Positions 61,470 to 64,000 of a stretch of 64,000 nucleotides of DNA are shown piece after piece. The position numbers and the translations under genes were made by a program. Within the stretch, counting starts at the first letter, position 1, and every line of letters starts with the position of its first letter. Source of the stretch: Chloroflexota bacterium. GTDB taxonomy: Bacteria > Chloroflexota > Anaerolineae > UBA4142. The DNA is taken from assembly GCA_023381515.1 (NCBI GenBank), contig JAMCQI010000004.1, positions 62,001 through 126,000 on the forward strand, given 5' to 3'. Under the pieces are notes generated by a model that worked only from the letters and a program-made list of their open reading frames with translations, did no database searches and had not been told where the DNA came from.

Positions 61470-61553
61470 CATGATTTCTATTGTCGTCGGAGAGGGACCG
61501 GCTTAGGGTATAGGGCACGGGTGCCCCGTAGACATCTCATCTTGAGGCGGGCT
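61470..61553 (+). promoter_or_regulatory. copy of the comX-like gene's leader and ribosome-binding site
   Basis: Aligned by eye with 53129-53212, offset 8341, without gaps. The last 31 bases differ at only 3 positions: the shared core is AGACATCTCATCTTGAGG, and the ribosome-binding-site run is GGAGGG in the first copy and GGCGGG here. The comX-like ATG is missing and the sequence passes directly into the receiver end of a regulator gene. Confidence 0.75.
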
Positions 61554-61558
61554 GGCTA

Positions 61559-61892
61559 TGTGCTCAAAGACGAGGCACCACAAGTGGTCGTGCGGGCGAT
61601 TCGGACCGTGATGCAAGGGGATACCTGGTTCAGCAGGCCGGTGGTCGAGAAGATGGCGCGGCTGGGGAATGGAGACGTGCCTGGCTCCAAGGCAGGCGCC
61701 TTGACCGAGCGCGAGATCCAAGTGCTGCAATTGGTGGCTGCGGGCAAGAAGGACCGGGAGATTGGGCGCGAGTTGGCGATATCGGAACGGACGGTGCGCT
61801 ACCATCTGCAGGAACTCTACGACAAGCTGGTGGTGAACTCGCGCGTGGAACTGGCCGTCCGGGCAACCCAGCTGGGGCTCGCCGGGAAATGA
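61559..61892 (+). pseudogene. response-regulator copy lacking most of its receiver domain
   Basis: Encodes AGYVLKDEAPQVVVRAIRTV onward to the C-terminus, including the complete LuxR HTH (LTEREIQVLQLVAAGKKDRE), and ends RATQLGLAGK. It corresponds to residues about 103-214 of the intact regulator; Asp57 is gone. An in-frame GTG at 61559 (from GGC-TAT-GTG) could start a 110-residue DNA-binding protein, since the comX-like ribosome-binding site is about 11 bases upstream. Either a dead remnant or a constitutive HTH-only regulator. Confidence 0.7.
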
Positions 61893-61943
61893 CAGACCCT
61901 CCGTTGCGCAGCGCTCGTGGTGTAGTGCGTAGCACGAGAGGGG

Positions 61944-61975
61944 AACACCCCTTGCCGGATCCGGCAGGGGGTGTT
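61944..61975 (+). terminator. hairpin module copy 3
   Basis: AACACCCCTTGCCGG pairs with CCGGCAGGGGGTGTT with one mismatch and a two-base loop, followed by TTGCCTAAAGCGGCAAAAAA. Confidence 0.65.
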
Positions 61976-62203
61976 TGCCTAAAGCGGCAAAAAAGACTGC
62001 CGGAAATGACGTTGTGCGGAGAGGCGCGATATCGTAAGCTAGGATTGCCGCCAGCACGGCTGGTGAGTAACTCGGATCGTGGGAGGTGTACCGGCCGAAG
62101 GGAACATGTGCTCCTGAATGGATCCGCATGACGAGGGAGTTTTGATTCTGCATCGAGGCTAGAATTCAAAAACCGGGCTCCTGCTCGAAGGAGTGAGGCA
62201 ACA

Positions 62204-62772
62204 GTGACAAAACTCAAAGTTCTCTCAATCGCCTTGGTTCTCGCCATCGCTTTCGCGGTTCAGCTCAATTCTCCTCTACCGGCACTGGCGGTCTGCCAGA
62301 CGTTTGTGAGCCCAAAATGGCCCTACACGCCTCATACGGCGCTGGTTGTCAACTAATTTTGGGGGCCAACCTTACTACACCGGGCACTCCCTGGCGAAAT
62401 GCGTTCGAGGCGAGTGCCAGCGACTGGAACAACTCGTATACAGCCATAGCATACTCGTACAGCGCTGGGAGCGCCTCATACTTTGATTTGTACTATGAGG
62501 AGAATAACTTCTCTGGGAAGACGCCGCACTACACGGACTCTAACAGCCTTTTATACAAGGTCATTCCCATGGGAAACACCTACAATAACCCATCGACGGA
62601 GAATATAAGGAGGGGTGTCACCGGTCATGAATTGGGTCACGGGGCGGGTTTGGGGCACATCTGCGCTTCTGAGGGTGTTGCGCTTATGGGATGGAACCCG
62701 AGTCCGGATAGTATATACTATCCGCAGGCGACCGATGAGCGCCTTTCGCAGGAGGTCCATCCGTGGCCGTGA
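62204..62772 (+). pseudogene. secreted metzincin-type metalloprotease with frameshift
   Basis: GTG at 62204 with AAGGAG upstream opens a signal peptide (LSIALVLAIAFAVQL, cut near PALA) and QTFVSPKWPYTPHTALVVN, then stop at 62354. The frame one base on continues from LGANLTTPGTPWRNAF through GHELGHGAGLGHICASEGVALM to a stop at 62772. HELGHGAGLGH is the complete HExxHxxGxxH zinc site, and ALMGW the Met-turn, as in matrixins. The frameshift lies near 62351-62363 by a G5 run. Without it the protein would be about 189 residues. Sequence error or real inactivation. Confidence 0.7.
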
Positions 62773-62785
62773 GGAGGATGAGACA

Positions 62786-63445
62786 ATGCTTACGAGAAAT
62801 CATCTTGGGCAAGTTGCCGTAATCGGTGTACCGGCAATAGCACTGGCTGTCGTTATATGGGCTGCAGTGGCACGTGCACCGGACCCGCAGCAGGCGAAAC
62901 CAAGCATTCAGACATTAGCCAGTTTCAAAACAGCCTATTCGCTAGATGATCTTGTTAACGCTTCAGAACTGATTGTGATCGGGACGGTCAGCGAAACCGA
63001 TGAGGTTCTCAACCTCTCGAGGAATCCGGTAAATCCGACCGAGCCGGACACTCGGATCTACGATATAGGCCAAGTGTACCAGTTGCAGGTTCAGCAGTTT
63101 CTGAAGGGGCAGGCGGCGAGTAGGCTAAGGCTGCACCAGACTGAGGGAGAGATATTTACTGGGGACGGCACCCCGGTTTCTTCTGCTAGCATTCAGCAGG
63201 CCAAGACCAAGTTCCCGTTCTTGCCTATGAAACCGGGCAGATCCTATCTCTTCTTTCTTGTCAGAGGACGAATCTACCCAGGCCCGGACTATGTCTTTGG
63301 GCCGCAAGAGCCTTGGCGGTTCGATCTGTCGAGCCCAGACCACGTCACACCGGAAAGCCCGTGGGCCGATGCTATTCGCGCGTTCCCACCGCGCAGGCTG
63401 AGCGAAATTGTCCAATTTATCCGAGCCAAGGGAAACAATCCCTAA
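62786..63445 (+). CDS. secreted or membrane-anchored protein, paralogue of 60606-61286
   Basis: 219 residues. N-terminal helix AVIGVPAIALAVVIWAAVA, then DLVNASELIVIGTVSETDEV, YQLQVQQFLKGQAASRLRL and GRSYLFFLVRG, the same motif order as in the lipoprotein at 60606-61286. GAGGAGG lies 9 bases before the ATG. It starts 13 bases after the metalloprotease stop and is probably in its operon. Function unknown. Confidence 0.65.
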   Translation: MLTRNHLGQVAVIGVPAIALAVVIWAAVARAPDPQQAKPSIQTLASFKTAYSLDDLVNASELIVIGTVSETDEVLNLSRNPVNPTEPDTRIYDIGQVYQLQVQQFLKGQAASRLRLHQTEGEIFTGDGTPVSSASIQQAKTKFPFLPMKPGRSYLFFLVRGRIYPGPDYVFGPQEPWRFDLSSPDHVTPESPWADAIRAFPPRRLSEIVQFIRAKGNNP

Positions 63446-63692
63446 CTGATGGATCGCCCGTCTCCAGCAGAAGGGGGCTTTCCAGAAAGCAGACACGGAC
63501 AGCCCACTTTCCTGTTCCTCCACGTTTCGGATCTTCTCGGCGGGCGCTGGCGACTTGTGCGACCTCTGCTGTTGCGGGGGTCGCGTTCATGGTATCGCCC
63601 AACTCCGCAGTCACGCGTTGTTTGAGAACCTTTGGCGCGAGGACATACGGGACACGCGGTCCGCTTTTTGATAGGCCACCCTTAAAGGGATA
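63446..63692. other. gap without visible feature
   Basis: No convincing gene or repeat; 250 bases. Confidence 0.3.
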
Positions 63693-64000
63693 ATGAACCG
63701 ATGTAACACGCGGGTAGCAGCTGTGGCTTCCGGGGGGCACGTCTCGGTCTGCGGAGTCCTGATGCTGGGATTGGGGAGATCGAGGGATTTGAGGGAGTGG
63801 GCTCCCGTCTGCTTCGGAGAAGGCTGGTTCAGCAAGCCGGTGGTCGAGAAAATGGCGCGGATGGGGAGCGCAGATGCGTTCGCCGCCAAGTCGATGGCAT
63901 TGACCGAAAGAGAAACGCAGGTACTGCAACGCATGGCGGTCGGCAAGACCGACTGGCGGATCGGGCAGGAGCTGGCGATCTCGGAACGGACGGTGCGCCG
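63693..64000 (+). CDS. LuxR-type regulator copy with foreign N-terminus, runs off window
   Basis: Open frame from ATG 63693 (AAAGGGATA directly before it) to the window end. The first 42 residues (MNRCNTRVAAVASGG...) are unrelated to the intact regulator. From GWFSKPVVEKMARMGSADA on, the sequence follows that regulator's residues about 127-184, through LTERETQVLQRMAVGKTDWR and ELAISERTVR. The receiver domain is absent. It is the third partial copy after the intact gene, with more divergence than the other two. Confidence 0.65.
   Translation, partial: MNRCNTRVAAVASGGHVSVCGVLMLGLGRSRDLREWAPVCFGEGWFSKPVVEKMARMGSADAFAAKSMALTERETQVLQRMAVGKTDWRIGQELAISERTVR

Overview
The window looks like a chromosome or metagenome contig from a Chloroflexota bacterium (Anaerolineae-like). 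The reasons are high GC, lipoproteins whose signal Cys is followed by long Pro/Thr/Ala linkers, intergenic stretches made of short repeated phrases, and the mix of genes. That assignment is inference. All similarities were judged by eye; no search or alignment was run.

Region 1 (1-27,516, all minus strand) is a catabolic island for carboxylated, probably aromatic, compounds. It holds four UbiD-family decarboxylases (one cut by the left edge), the prenyl-FMN synthase UbiX, and a DUF120-type CTP-dependent riboflavin kinase whose stop codon overlaps the ubiX start. Uptake is by tripartite tricarboxylate (TTT) transporters: two complete tctABC sets and a third that is a deletion-fused wreck, plus one orphan ABC-type binding protein. 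Also present are two tandem family III CoA-transferases next to a divergent UbiD, a class II aldolase-like protein, two cupins, a FadR-type GntR regulator behind a perfect TTGACA-17-TATAAT promoter, a phosphosulfolactate synthase-like protein and an MmgE/PrpD protein. CoA-transferase pair + UbiD + UbiX + transporter resembles anaerobic phthalate degradation by CoA activation and prFMN-dependent decarboxylation.

Region 2 (27,517-40,575, plus strand) is cell-envelope: a PBP1C-type transglycosylase/transpeptidase followed by an alpha-2-macroglobulin with an intact CTEQ thioester site, a membrane protein, an L,D-transpeptidase, a lipoprotein and a DUF423 protein. Region 3 (40,650-50,746) is sugar metabolism: GH4, GT4, a frameshifted DUF1360 gene, a glycogen-debranching-like enzyme, an SDR, a GH65 phosphorylase and beta-phosphoglucomutase. 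A SHOCT protein and a GT39-like transferase follow.

Region 4 (53,129-64,000, plus strand) is the most unusual part. A 73-codon gene, an isoprenyl-synthase-like gene, a polytopic histidine kinase and a NarL-type response regulator lie in tight order. This is the composition of the ComQXPA pheromone system of Bacillus. Downstream are at least three partial copies of the response-regulator gene. One is fused directly to a copy of the comX-like leader, as if a whole second comXQPA locus had been deleted internally. Between the copies lie genes for secreted or membrane proteins, including a frameshifted HExxHxxGxxH metalloprotease, and a conserved hairpin module recurs after the copies.
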